Source: Gammaproteobacteria bacterium | GTDB taxonomy: Bacteria; Pseudomonadota; Gammaproteobacteria; Arenicellales; Poriferihabitantaceae | Length of the DNA: 6,839 bases | Reading direction: 5' to 3' | Assembly (NCBI GenBank): GCA_020027415.1 | Contig: JAHRAW010000067.1 | Location: forward strand, 1-6,839 | Shown here: piece by piece, positions 1 through 6,651 of the stretch | How the letters are laid out: the number at the start of each line of letters is the position of its first letter | Position numbering within the stretch: position 1 is the first letter of the stretch | Position numbers and translations under genes: made by a program | The notes under the pieces: generated by a model | What the model was told of the DNA's origin: nothing | Databases searched by the model: none | Seen by the model: only the letters and a program-made list of their open reading frames with translations

Positions 1-133
1 CCATTGCACGACGCGCAAAAGACGCTGAGTATTCGGCGCACCATCCGCCAATTGCATTTTCAAATTTGCGTTCTATTAATGATTGAATCGCATCACCGGC
101 CGCGCGCGGACTGGTTGCAGTTACTGCAGACAA
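1..133 (-). CDS. Partial N-terminus of probable restriction endonuclease (runs off window)
   Basis: The frame opens after a TAG at 148-146 and stays open to the window edge, giving 44 codons. Read from a TTG at 133, it begins (M)SAVTATSPRAAGDAIQ and continues through SLIERKFENAIGG and WCAEYSASFARRAM. The mix of charged, aromatic and small residues looks like real protein, and the plus-strand reading of the same bases does not. No ATG or GTG lies between the TAG and the readable part, so TTG is the only standard start; the GCGAG about 10 nt upstream is a weak ribosome site. An N-terminal 'GDAIQ..IE.KFE' helix is a common way for type II restriction enzymes to begin, and the gene lies just behind a DNA methyltransferase on the same strand. 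The endonuclease call therefore rests on context plus general appearance. No catalytic motif (PD-(D/E)xK) falls inside the window. A frameshifted or decayed 5' end is also possible. Confidence 0.55.
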   Translation of the reverse strand, partial: MSAVTATSPRAAGDAIQSLIERKFENAIGGWCAEYSASFARRAM

Positions 134-157
134 AAATCGGGCTCGCTATTGATGGCG

Positions 158-197
158 ACGGTTATTTTTTGCGCGGTTCGTGCGCAAGCATCACCGT
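158..197. repeat. Nested inverted repeat between methyltransferase and downstream gene
   Basis: On the plus strand, ACGGT (158-162) pairs with ACCGT (193-197), and inside it TTGCGC (169-174) pairs with GCGCAA (182-187) around a 7-nt loop. The arms are separated by 6 and 5 unpaired bases. It lies in the 80-nt gap after the methyltransferase stop (213) and upstream of the TTG start at 133. The run of T/A is on the wrong side of the inner stem for a rho-independent terminator of the leftward transcript. It could be an RNA hairpin or a protein-binding dyad controlling the downstream gene. That role is inference; the symmetry is directly visible. Confidence 0.4.
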
Positions 198-212
198 AAA
201 AATAGTTGGATT

Positions 213-1193
213 TCACAGCAATGCTTGTTGCTTGGCAATTGATTTGGGTCGCAGAGGAAGCGAGTTGCGCTCCCAAAAAACACCGTCCGCATAGCCCTGA
301 ATCTTATTATCGCCCGCCGCTTGGCGCAATCGTTTCAGCCCCCAGCAACAGTATTCGCGATTGATTTCAACGCCAACGAAATGGCGATTCAATTTTGTCG
401 CTGATACCGCAGTGGTGCCGCTTCCCAAAAACGGGTCTAACACCATATCGCCGCGGCGGCTGCTGGCGAGAATGAGTTTTGCGATTAGTTTCTCCGGCTT
501 CTGTGTAGGGTGGTCGGTGTTTTCCGCCATAGACCAAAACGGAATGGATATATCAGTCCACACATTGGAAGGGTGCGTGAGACGAAAGTTGCCGTCCGCT
601 TCCGCTCGCCAATCCTTTGGCAGCCCGTTTTGCGTATAGGGCGCCAGTACTTTGCGTTTGAGTTTAACGGCATCCACATTAAAAAAATATTCTTTGCCCA
701 TTACGCAAAACCAAATATCTTCAATATTGTTTTTCCAATTGGTTTTTGCGCCGCGTCCCTTTTCGCGCTCCCAAGTGATGCGATTTTTAATTTGAAAATG
801 CTCTTCCAAAATTGGCGCGATTACGATTGAGGTCTTCCAATCAGCGCACACATAAATTGATGCGGTTGGTTTTAAGGTGCGCTCGAGTGCCGCCAGAACT
901 TTGTCAAACCATTTCGCGTATTCCATTTTGTCTTTCTCGATAAAAGTTTCGCCGTTATAGTTTTTGGTCAAGTTATACGGCGGGTCGAGAATCAATAAAT
1001 CCACAAAGGCGGCCGGCAAATGGTCAGCCGTAGCAAAAATATCCTGCTGAATAATTTTGTCGCGCAGGTTTGTTAACGAGGTCGGCGCATTTAAGGTGAG
1101 CAACTGGTCGCTCAGTTCTTTTAACTCCGTTTCACTGCATCGCAATGTGCGATTGCGCGGCGCGAGAATTTTGCGTGATGCCGTGGTTTGCAT
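213..1193 (-). CDS. DNA (adenine-N6) methyltransferase, beta class, of a type II restriction-modification system
   Basis: This enzyme transfers a methyl group from S-adenosylmethionine to adenine in a specific DNA sequence. Numbered from the ATG at 1193 (326 aa), the catalytic motif IV DPPY is at residues 70-73, within LLILDPPYNL. HPTQKPE lies at 228-234 and the AdoMet-binding motif I DPFLGSGTT at 253-261, followed by FVGVEINREY. The order catalytic motif, then central target-recognition region, then AdoMet motif is that of the beta class. DPPY (rather than SPPY) and the family fit N6-adenine. The recognition site cannot be read from sequence. The frame is open upstream to an ATG at 1337, but that would lie deep inside nuoI. 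The ATG at 1193 begins 22 nt after the nuoI stop with a weak GGTG 8 nt ahead; another ATG at 1232 overlaps nuoI by 17 nt and has no properly spaced ribosome site. Base composition is locally AT-rich compared with the nuo genes, suggesting acquisition. It is probably cotranscribed with nuoI. Confidence 0.9.
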   Translation of the reverse strand: MQTTASRKILAPRNRTLRCSETELKELSDQLLTLNAPTSLTNLRDKIIQQDIFATADHLPAAFVDLLILDPPYNLTKNYNGETFIEKDKMEYAKWFDKVLAALERTLKPTASIYVCADWKTSIVIAPILEEHFQIKNRITWEREKGRGAKTNWKNNIEDIWFCVMGKEYFFNVDAVKLKRKVLAPYTQNGLPKDWRAEADGNFRLTHPSNVWTDISIPFWSMAENTDHPTQKPEKLIAKLILASSRRGDMVLDPFLGSGTTAVSATKLNRHFVGVEINREYCCWGLKRLRQAAGDNKIQGYADGVFWERNSLPLRPKSIAKQQALL

Positions 1194-1215
1194 ATTGATC
1201 GCACCGTTGTTATTT

Positions 1216-1707
1216 TCACCGATACGGCGCATCCTGTTTGCGCGCGGCGGCGATTTGTGATTCGTATTGATCGCCGATTGCCAGCAAATGCGATTTGTCA
1301 ATCCAGCGTTCATCGGCTTTCTCCATGTGAAATTCATGGATGTCGGTCATCACAATCGCATCCACCGGGCAAGCCTCTTCGCAGAAGCCGCAGTAGACGC
1401 ATTTGAACAGGTCAATGTCGTAGCGGGTGGTGCGGCGCGTGTGGTCGTCGCGTGGTTCGGAGTCGATGGTGATCGCCAACGCCGGGCAAACCGCTTCGCA
1501 TAATTTACAGGCAATGCAACGCTCTTCGCCATTCGCATAGCGGCGCAACGCATGCAGCCCGCGAAAACGCGGTGATTTCGGCGTTTTTTCCTGCGGATAC
1601 AGCAGGGTGATTTTGCGGCTGAACAGCCGCCGAGCGGTGACGCGCATGCCGCTGCGCAAATCCTTGAGCGTAAAGGTCTTGTAAAGTTGTTTGATATCAA
1701 TGCGCAT
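1216..1707 (-). CDS. nuoI: NADH-quinone oxidoreductase subunit I (two [4Fe-4S] ferredoxin-type)
   Basis: NuoI carries clusters N6a and N6b, which pass electrons from NuoG toward the terminal cluster N2 at the junction of the peripheral arm and the membrane. The 163-residue protein has the expected length. Two CxxCxxCxxxCP motifs are visible: C64, C67, C70, C74 (CIACKLCEAVCP) and C103, C106, C109, C113 (CVYCGFCEEACP). The linker contains the family's YDIDLFKC stretch, and IVMTDIHEF follows the second motif. The N-terminus (LRSGMRVTARRLFSRKITLLYPQEK) is the usual amphipathic segment that lies against the membrane subunit. The ATG at 1707 is preceded by a GAGAG ribosome site and starts 50 nt after nuoH. 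The gene ends in TGA at 1216-1218, and the next gene downstream is a DNA methyltransferase instead of the expected nuoJ. Confidence 0.97.
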   Translation of the reverse strand: MRIDIKQLYKTFTLKDLRSGMRVTARRLFSRKITLLYPQEKTPKSPRFRGLHALRRYANGEERCIACKLCEAVCPALAITIDSEPRDDHTRRTTRYDIDLFKCVYCGFCEEACPVDAIVMTDIHEFHMEKADERWIDKSHLLAIGDQYESQIAAARKQDAPYR

Positions 1708-1757
1708 GTGATCTCTCGCTTAACCAATACGACCGCCGGGCATGCTCGCTAAACGGA

Positions 1758-2804
1758 TTAGGCGAACCACACACCAATCGGAGTGTAAAATTTTACCATT
1801 CCCAGCACCACAATCCACAGCAAGGTGATTGGAATCAACACCTTCCAGCCGAGGCGCATAATCTGGTCGTAGCGGTAGCGGGGGAAGGTGGCGCGAAACC
1901 ACAGAAAGAGAAACGCCACCAACGAGGTTTTGACGCCGAACCACATGAGCGGCGGCAGCCAGGTAAACGGCGCGACTTCAAGCGGCGGCAGCCAACCGCC
2001 GAAGAACATCAGCACGGTGAGCGCCGCGATTAAAATCATGTTGGCGTATTCCGCCAAAAAGAACACCGCGAACGCCATGCCGGAATATTCAACATGAAAA
2101 CCGGCGACGATTTCCGATTCTCCTTCGGCGACATCAAACGGCGCGCGATTGGTTTCGGCGACGCCGGCGATGAAATAAACCACCAGCAGTGGCAACAACG
2201 GCAACCAATACCAGTGCAGCATACTGCCGGATTGCCCCAATACAATGTCGCGCAGGTTGAGGCTGCCCGCCACCATCAGCACGCCCACCAAGGCGAAGCC
2301 CATGGCGATTTCGTACGCCACGATTTGCGCCGCGCAGCGCATCGCCCCCAAAAATGCATATTTGGAGTTGGACGCCCAGCCGGCGACTAGCACGCCATAA
2401 ACCCCCATGGAAGTGAGCGCGAGAATGTAGAGCAAGCCGGCATCAATATCGGCAAGCACTAAGCCATCGCTGAACGGAATGACCGCCCACGCCGCCAGCG
2501 CCGGACCGAGCGACAACAGCGGCGCCGTGAGGAATAAAAATCGGTTGGCGCGACTGGGAATGATGATTTCCTTCATCATCAATTTGAGCGCGTCCGCGAT
2601 TGGTTGCAGCCATCCTCTGGGTCCCACCCGATTGGGGCCGACCCGAATTTGCATATAGCCAATCAGTTTGCGTTCGGCAAAGGTGAAATACGCGACGCAC
2701 AACATCAGCGGCGCCAGAATGGCGACGATTTTGGTCAACACCCACATCGTGACTTGCAGATTGTGCGGCAGCCAAGCGGTCAGCCAAAAGAAATACTCCC
2801 TCAT
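1758..2804 (-). CDS. nuoH: NADH-quinone oxidoreductase subunit H (membrane, quinone-site subunit)
   Basis: NuoH is the membrane subunit that docks the hydrophilic arm and helps form the quinone chamber and first proton path of complex I. The 348-residue protein has normal length and about eight hydrophobic membrane segments. Family hallmarks are present: ERKLIGYMQ and RVGPNRVGP (residues 44-62), QPIADALKLMMKE (67-79), the long cytoplasmic loop ETNRAPFDVAEGESE (217-231) with GFHVEYSG, and FRATFPRYRYDQ (303-314). The acidic loop residues typical of the quinone-site region are intact. The ATG at 2804 overlaps the TGA of a 19-codon upstream frame (ATGA). The sequence just before the start, GCGGCGCGCGCGCG, contains no purine-rich ribosome site, so translation may depend on coupling to that frame. 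A later ATG (residue 20) would cut into the first membrane segment. Confidence 0.97.
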   Translation of the reverse strand: MREYFFWLTAWLPHNLQVTMWVLTKIVAILAPLMLCVAYFTFAERKLIGYMQIRVGPNRVGPRGWLQPIADALKLMMKEIIIPSRANRFLFLTAPLLSLGPALAAWAVIPFSDGLVLADIDAGLLYILALTSMGVYGVLVAGWASNSKYAFLGAMRCAAQIVAYEIAMGFALVGVLMVAGSLNLRDIVLGQSGSMLHWYWLPLLPLLVVYFIAGVAETNRAPFDVAEGESEIVAGFHVEYSGMAFAVFFLAEYANMILIAALTVLMFFGGWLPPLEVAPFTWLPPLMWFGVKTSLVAFLFLWFRATFPRYRYDQIMRLGWKVLIPITLLWIVVLGMVKFYTPIGVWFA

Positions 2805-2860
2805 CGCGCGCGCGCCGCTTGCAAAACTTCTCGCCAGAGATTGGGCAACGCTTTCATCAT
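2801..2860 (-). CDS. 19-residue bridging ORF between nuoG and nuoH
   Basis: A 20-codon frame (19 residues plus stop) encodes MMKALPNLWREVLQAARAR. Its ATG at 2860 overlaps the nuoG TGA as ATGA, and its TGA overlaps the nuoH ATG as ATGA, so it exactly fills the gap between the two genes. A strong ribosome site (GGAG, 5 nt before the first ATG and 8 nt before the second) precedes it, while nuoH has none of its own. This looks like a translational-coupling leader that delivers ribosomes to nuoH. The peptide is short, basic and potentially amphipathic, and I recognise no family. It might also be a relic of an older, longer nuoG end or nuoH start. The geometry is seen directly; function is inference. 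Confidence 0.5.
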   Translation of the reverse strand: MMKALPNLWREVLQAARAR

Positions 2861-5271
2861 GCCTTCTCCAAAGTTACCGCCGCCGCGCCGCCCAGCTGAG
2901 CGGTTTGTGGATAGCCCGCCGGCACATAGACGCAATCTTGCGGCACGCGCCGGTCAACTTGTAGCGGCAGGCACGCGCTGCCGGTATCGTCTCGCAACAC
3001 CACTTGTTCGCCGACCGCGAAACCGTACTGCTCCATCATTGCCTGATTCATGCGCACCGCCGGCGGCGGGTTGTCGGCGGTTTTTTGCAGCGCCGGCGCG
3101 TTGCGCACGATTTGGTCGCCGCGATATATCGGCATATCCAACAAACGCTGTACGCCCAAGCCGCGCTGGGCGGCTTGCGGCGGCGGTGGCGGCGGAATGA
3201 GCCACGCGCGCCGCGCGTTCGGGGTTGTCGGCGAATCCAAACCAACCTCCGCGGTCACCTCGGGCAGCGTTACATAATCAAACCCGGGCAAGTCAAAGAA
3301 ATTGCCTAACACCCGCAAGATTTTCCACGCCGGACGCGATTCGCCCAACGGGGAAGTTGCCGCGTGGGCTGGTTGCGCGCGCCCTTCGCAGTTGATGAAA
3401 GTGCCGGATGATTCGGTAAACGCCGCCATCGGCAACAACACATCGGCATACTCCCGCGCGGCTTCGCTTTGATAGGCGGTGATGCACGCGACAAACTCGG
3501 CGTTGCGCAAAGCCTTGCCGGCGTTGCCGTGAATGCAGTCCAGTTCCGGGTCGGTCGCCAACAGCAGGTAGGCGCGGAGCAAATTGTCAAACATCGCGGC
3601 GACGTTATATCCGCCGCCGGCAGTTGCGGCGGTTGCGCCAGTCTCGGCCGGCGCCGCCGGGCGCGGCACGCAACCGGCGCGCCACGCGGCCACGCTGTTG
3701 CCGGGAGGCAGAATCGCCAAGCGACTGCCGGCGGTGTGACAAAGCCACTGAGCGATGCCTTTGATGGCGCTGGCGTCGGCGTGTTGTTGCGCCAAGGCGC
3801 CGAGTAGCACCACGCCATCGGCGCCCGCCGCAAGCAAACTGTCGGCGATGGCCGGCGCCGCCGGCTGCGTTGCATCCACCCATTGCTGGATATCATCGGG
3901 CAACACTGCGCCGCGCTTGGCGGCGAGTTGCGCGGCCACGCCGGCCAGTCGCGCCGGCAGTTGTGCGCCCACCGAAACGGCGGTTTCCACCGCGAAATTT
4001 TGTGCATAGGCGAGCGGGTTGAGGACGCTGATGCGCGCGCCGCCGCGTCCATCGGCAAGGTTGCGCGCCGCCGCGCGTAGCCGCAACGCCAACAGCGGCT
4101 GCTCTTTGCGCAGATTGGAGCCGACCAACAAAGCGGCGCGCAGGTCGTCAAATTGGTGGATGGGTACTTCCGAGATTGGCAAATCCGTCACCGCGTCATC
4201 GCGAAAATCGCGTTGCTGCAGGCGATGGTCAATGTGGTTGCTGCCCAAGGCGCGCGCCAATTTTTGCAACAAGTAGTACTCTTCTAAGGTGGAGGTGTAG
4301 CCGGCTAACACGCCGAGTTCAGAGCCGCCGGCAACGCCACTGGCAACGCCGCCCGCTTTGTTAATGCCGGCGCAAGCGAATTGCAAAGCATTCTCCCAAC
4401 TCACCGGTTGCCATGCGCCGCGCTGTTTGATTAACGGTTTGCGCAGCCGTTGCGCGCTGTTCACCGCCTGATAACTATATCGGTCGCGGTCAGCCAGCCA
4501 GCACGAATTAACCTGCGGGTTTTCAATCGGCAACACGCGCTCAACCCGACCGCGCAAAGTTTGGATGTTGATATTGCTGCCGACGCAATCATGCGGACTA
4601 ATGCTGCGGTGATTTTCCAGTTCCCAGGAACGGGCGGCGAAGCGGTATGGCTTGGAAGTCAGCGCGCCGACCGGACACAAGTCAATCATGTTGCCGGAAA
4701 CTTCGGAGTCTAAAGTGCGATTCAAAAAGGTGGCGATATGCGCGGCTTCGTTGCGCCCCGGAAAACCAAATTCCATGAGCCCGGCAATTTCCTCGCCAAA
4801 GCGCACGCAACGAGTGCAATGGATGCAGCGCGTCATTTCGGTGGCGACTAACGGACCCAAGTCGTGGCTCGGCACCGCGCGCTTGCGTTCGGTGAAGCGG
4901 GAAGCGTCTTTGCCGTAGCCCATCGCTTGATCTTGCAACGGGCATTCGCCGCCTTGGTCGCAAACCGGGCAATCCAGCGGGTGATTGATGAGCAGGAATT
5001 CCAGGGTGCCTTGCTGCGCCTCGCGCGCCAACTTGGAAGCGGTGAATACTTTCATACCCTCAGTGACCGGAGTCGCGCAAGCCGGCAGCGGCTTCGGCGC
5101 TTTTTCCACTTCCACTAAACACATGCGGCAGTTGGCGGCGATGGATAGTTGTTCGTGATAACAAAATCGCGGGATATAAATGCCCGCTCGGTCGCTCGCT
5201 TTAATCAGCATTTCGCCGAGTTCGGCGGCAACGCGTTTGCCGTTGATTTCAATGGTGGTGGACGCGCTCAT
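2857..5271 (-). CDS. nuoG: NADH-quinone oxidoreductase subunit G (iron-sulfur, molybdopterin-oxidoreductase-like)
   Basis: NuoG is the largest peripheral-arm subunit and carries electrons from NuoF to NuoI. The 804-residue protein shows the 2Fe-2S cluster N1b ligands C37, C48, C51, C65; cluster N5 ligands H97, C101, C104, C110; and cluster N4 ligands C149, C152, C155, C199 (CIHCTRC, then DLCPVGALTSKP). The extra N7 motif (CxxCxxxC) known from E. coli is absent: that region reads SISPHDCVGSN with one cysteine (C229), like the N7-less proteins of many beta- and gammaproteobacteria. A catalytically inactive molybdopterin-oxidoreductase domain follows, with an alanine-rich middle and ADVLLPMAAFTESSGTFIN near residues 600-625. 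Six consecutive prolines (693-698) precede the C-terminal barrel-like domain. The ATG at 5271 follows the nuoF stop by 9 nt without a strong ribosome site, implying coupled translation. The stop overlaps the start of a 19-codon frame. Confidence 0.97.
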   Translation of the reverse strand: MSASTTIEINGKRVAAELGEMLIKASDRAGIYIPRFCYHEQLSIAANCRMCLVEVEKAPKPLPACATPVTEGMKVFTASKLAREAQQGTLEFLLINHPLDCPVCDQGGECPLQDQAMGYGKDASRFTERKRAVPSHDLGPLVATEMTRCIHCTRCVRFGEEIAGLMEFGFPGRNEAAHIATFLNRTLDSEVSGNMIDLCPVGALTSKPYRFAARSWELENHRSISPHDCVGSNINIQTLRGRVERVLPIENPQVNSCWLADRDRYSYQAVNSAQRLRKPLIKQRGAWQPVSWENALQFACAGINKAGGVASGVAGGSELGVLAGYTSTLEEYYLLQKLARALGSNHIDHRLQQRDFRDDAVTDLPISEVPIHQFDDLRAALLVGSNLRKEQPLLALRLRAAARNLADGRGGARISVLNPLAYAQNFAVETAVSVGAQLPARLAGVAAQLAAKRGAVLPDDIQQWVDATQPAAPAIADSLLAAGADGVVLLGALAQQHADASAIKGIAQWLCHTAGSRLAILPPGNSVAAWRAGCVPRPAAPAETGATAATAGGGYNVAAMFDNLLRAYLLLATDPELDCIHGNAGKALRNAEFVACITAYQSEAAREYADVLLPMAAFTESSGTFINCEGRAQPAHAATSPLGESRPAWKILRVLGNFFDLPGFDYVTLPEVTAEVGLDSPTTPNARRAWLIPPPPPPQAAQRGLGVQRLLDMPIYRGDQIVRNAPALQKTADNPPPAVRMNQAMMEQYGFAVGEQVVLRDDTGSACLPLQVDRRVPQDCVYVPAGYPQTAQLGGAAAVTLEKA
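2862..2869 (-). promoter_or_regulatory. Strong Shine-Dalgarno sequence before the bridging ORF
   Basis: On the minus strand the bases read GGAGAAGG, inside the last codons of nuoG. The GGAG core is 5 nt from the ATG at 2860 and 8 nt from the ATG at 2857. It is the clearest ribosome site seen in the window, and it serves the 19-codon frame instead of nuoH, which starts 56 nt further on. Confidence 0.6.
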
Positions 5272-5280
5272 GCTGCAATT

Positions 5281-6651
5281 TCAGGCCGCTGGCGACGGGG
5301 TGGCGAGGCGAAGCGGCGCGCTTGTCATCTCGCCGCGCGCTCGGTGATTTTTGTTTTCAACGTTGTTTTCAATTTTATTTTCAAACTCATACCGGAAATG
5401 CTTGAGAAAACTTTGCACGGGCCAAGCCGCGGCGTCTCCCAACGCGCAGATCGTACGCCCTTCAATGCGGTTGGCGACATCCAATAAAATATCTAAATCT
5501 TGCAAACTCCCGCGACCTTGATTGATGCGCCGCAGAATGCGATAGAGCCAGCCGGTGCCTTCGCGGCAGGGGGTACATTGACCGCATGATTCCTCAAAGT
5601 AAAAGGCCGCCAATCTTTCCAGCACCGCGACCATGTCGGTGCTGTCATCCATCACAATGACCGAGCCGGCGCCGAGCGCGGAGCCGTGTTGTTGCAGGGA
5701 GTCGTAATCCATGTTGGCGCGCATGATGAGGTCCGCCGGCAACACCGGCACCGACGAGCCGCCGGGGATGACCGCTTTGAGCGCGCGCCCGTTCCACACG
5801 CCGCCCGCCATCTGCAGCAGTTCGCGAAACGGAGTGCCCATTTTAATTTCATAGTTGCCGGGGTGTTCAACATGCCCGGTGACCGAAAAGATTTTCACGC
5901 CGCCGGAGTTGTCTACGCCGAGGTTGCGAAACCAATCGCCGTTCATCCAATCGCCGCCGCCGCGCAAAATGGCCGGCACCGAAGCGAACGATTCGGTGTT
6001 GTTAATGGTGGTCGGTTTGCCATACAAACCGAACACCGCGGGAAACGGCGGCTTGAAACGCGGCTGCCCCTTTTTGCCTTCCAAAGATTCCAACAGCGCG
6101 GTTTCTTCGCCGCAGATATAGGCGCCGGCGCCGAGGTGGTTGTATAAGTCAAAATCAAAACCGCCGCCGCACAGGTTCTTGCCCAACAACCCGGCGGCGT
6201 ACGCCTCGCCCAACGCGCTTTCCATGCGCTGATACGGCTGCCAGAATTCGCCGCGAATGTAGTTGTAGCCAACCGTGGCGCCCATCGCATACCCGCCAAT
6301 CGCCATGCCTTCAATCAGCGCGTGCGGGTTGTAGCGCAGAATGTCGCGGTCTTTGCAGGTGCCCGGTTCGCCCTCGTCTGAGTTGCACACCACATATTTC
6401 TGCCCCGGCGCGTTGCGCGGCATGAAACTCCATTTAATGCCCAGCGGAAACCCCGCCCCGCCGCGCCCGCGCAAGTTGGCGGTTTTCAAAACTTCAATAA
6501 TCGCCCCCGGCTCAACTTGCTCGCGCACGATTTTTTCCAGCGCATAATAACCGCCGCGCGCGCGGTATGCCGCCAACGTCCAGCACTGGTCATGCACCGT
6601 CGGCAAACAGATGTCGGCGCAGATGCGCATGCTGTTGAATCCCGATGTCAT
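5281..6651 (-). CDS. nuoF: NADH-quinone oxidoreductase subunit F (NADH- and FMN-binding)
   Basis: NuoF oxidises NADH, takes the electrons onto FMN and passes them to cluster N3, at the tip of the complex I peripheral arm in the cytoplasm. The 456-residue protein has the glycine-rich flavin/NADH loop GRGGAGFPLGIKW (62-74), NSDEGEPGTCKDRD (90-103), AGAYICGEETALLESLEG (175-192) and the N3 ligands C356, C359, C362 (SCGQCTPC) and C402. The loop usually reads FPTG or FSTG; here residue 70 is Leu. The usual end (FRYEFE) is reached at residue 424, but about 32 more residues follow: three ENxx repeats and a basic/Ala-Pro-rich tail. The start at 6651 has no good ribosome site. An alternative ATG at 6630 (Met8) has GGGA 9 nt ahead, so the true start may be there. 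No nuoE frame precedes it. It heads the visible operon and is followed 9 nt later by nuoG. Confidence 0.97.
   Translation of the reverse strand: MTSGFNSMRICADICLPTVHDQCWTLAAYRARGGYYALEKIVREQVEPGAIIEVLKTANLRGRGGAGFPLGIKWSFMPRNAPGQKYVVCNSDEGEPGTCKDRDILRYNPHALIEGMAIGGYAMGATVGYNYIRGEFWQPYQRMESALGEAYAAGLLGKNLCGGGFDFDLYNHLGAGAYICGEETALLESLEGKKGQPRFKPPFPAVFGLYGKPTTINNTESFASVPAILRGGGDWMNGDWFRNLGVDNSGGVKIFSVTGHVEHPGNYEIKMGTPFRELLQMAGGVWNGRALKAVIPGGSSVPVLPADLIMRANMDYDSLQQHGSALGAGSVIVMDDSTDMVAVLERLAAFYFEESCGQCTPCREGTGWLYRILRRINQGRGSLQDLDILLDVANRIEGRTICALGDAAAWPVQSFLKHFRYEFENKIENNVENKNHRARGEMTSAPLRLATPSPAA
5347..5382 (-). repeat. Three imperfect 12-bp tandem repeats at the nuoF 3' end
   Basis: On the minus strand, three 12-nt units follow each other in frame: GAAAATAAAATT, GAAAACAACGTT and GAAAACAAAAAT. 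They encode ENKI, ENNV and ENKN (NuoF residues 424-435). The AT-rich block stands out in an otherwise GC-rich gene and lies just after the conserved FRYEF end of the family. Unit length is a multiple of three, so copy number can change without breaking the frame. Confidence 0.6.

Noticed and set aside
158..197. The inverted repeat as a rho-independent terminator after the methyltransferase
   Set aside because: For the leftward transcript the stem is followed by A residues and not a U-run; in the other direction the T-run precedes the stem.
4..294. Plus-strand 96-codon open frame at the left edge
   Set aside because: It is antisense to the methyltransferase end and to the more protein-like minus-strand fragment; no ribosome site or recognisable family.
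1219..1337. Upstream extension of the methyltransferase frame to the ATG at 1337
   Set aside because: It would overlap the conserved coding end of nuoI by about 120 nt and add residues with no family counterpart; the ATG at 1193 already gives a complete enzyme.
1720..1743. 8-codon frame (MPGGRIG) in the nuoH-nuoI gap
   Set aside because: Unlike the nuoG-nuoH bridge it does not overlap either neighbour, and nuoI has its own GAGAG ribosome site.
2805..2815. Alternating CG tract (CGCGCGCGCGC) that could favour Z-DNA
   Set aside because: Explained by Arg/Ala codons of the bridging frame in a GC-rich genome, and too short to claim a structural role.
2604..3200. Plus-strand 198-codon frame opposite nuoG and nuoH
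   Set aside because: Antisense frame in GC-rich DNA, crossing two real genes; composition Arg/Ala/Pro-rich and no ribosome site or motif.
3306..4151. Minus-strand 281-codon frame within nuoG
   Set aside because: An out-of-frame shadow of the GC-rich nuoG gene, rich in Arg, Ala and Cys with no domain; nuoG itself is clearly coding.
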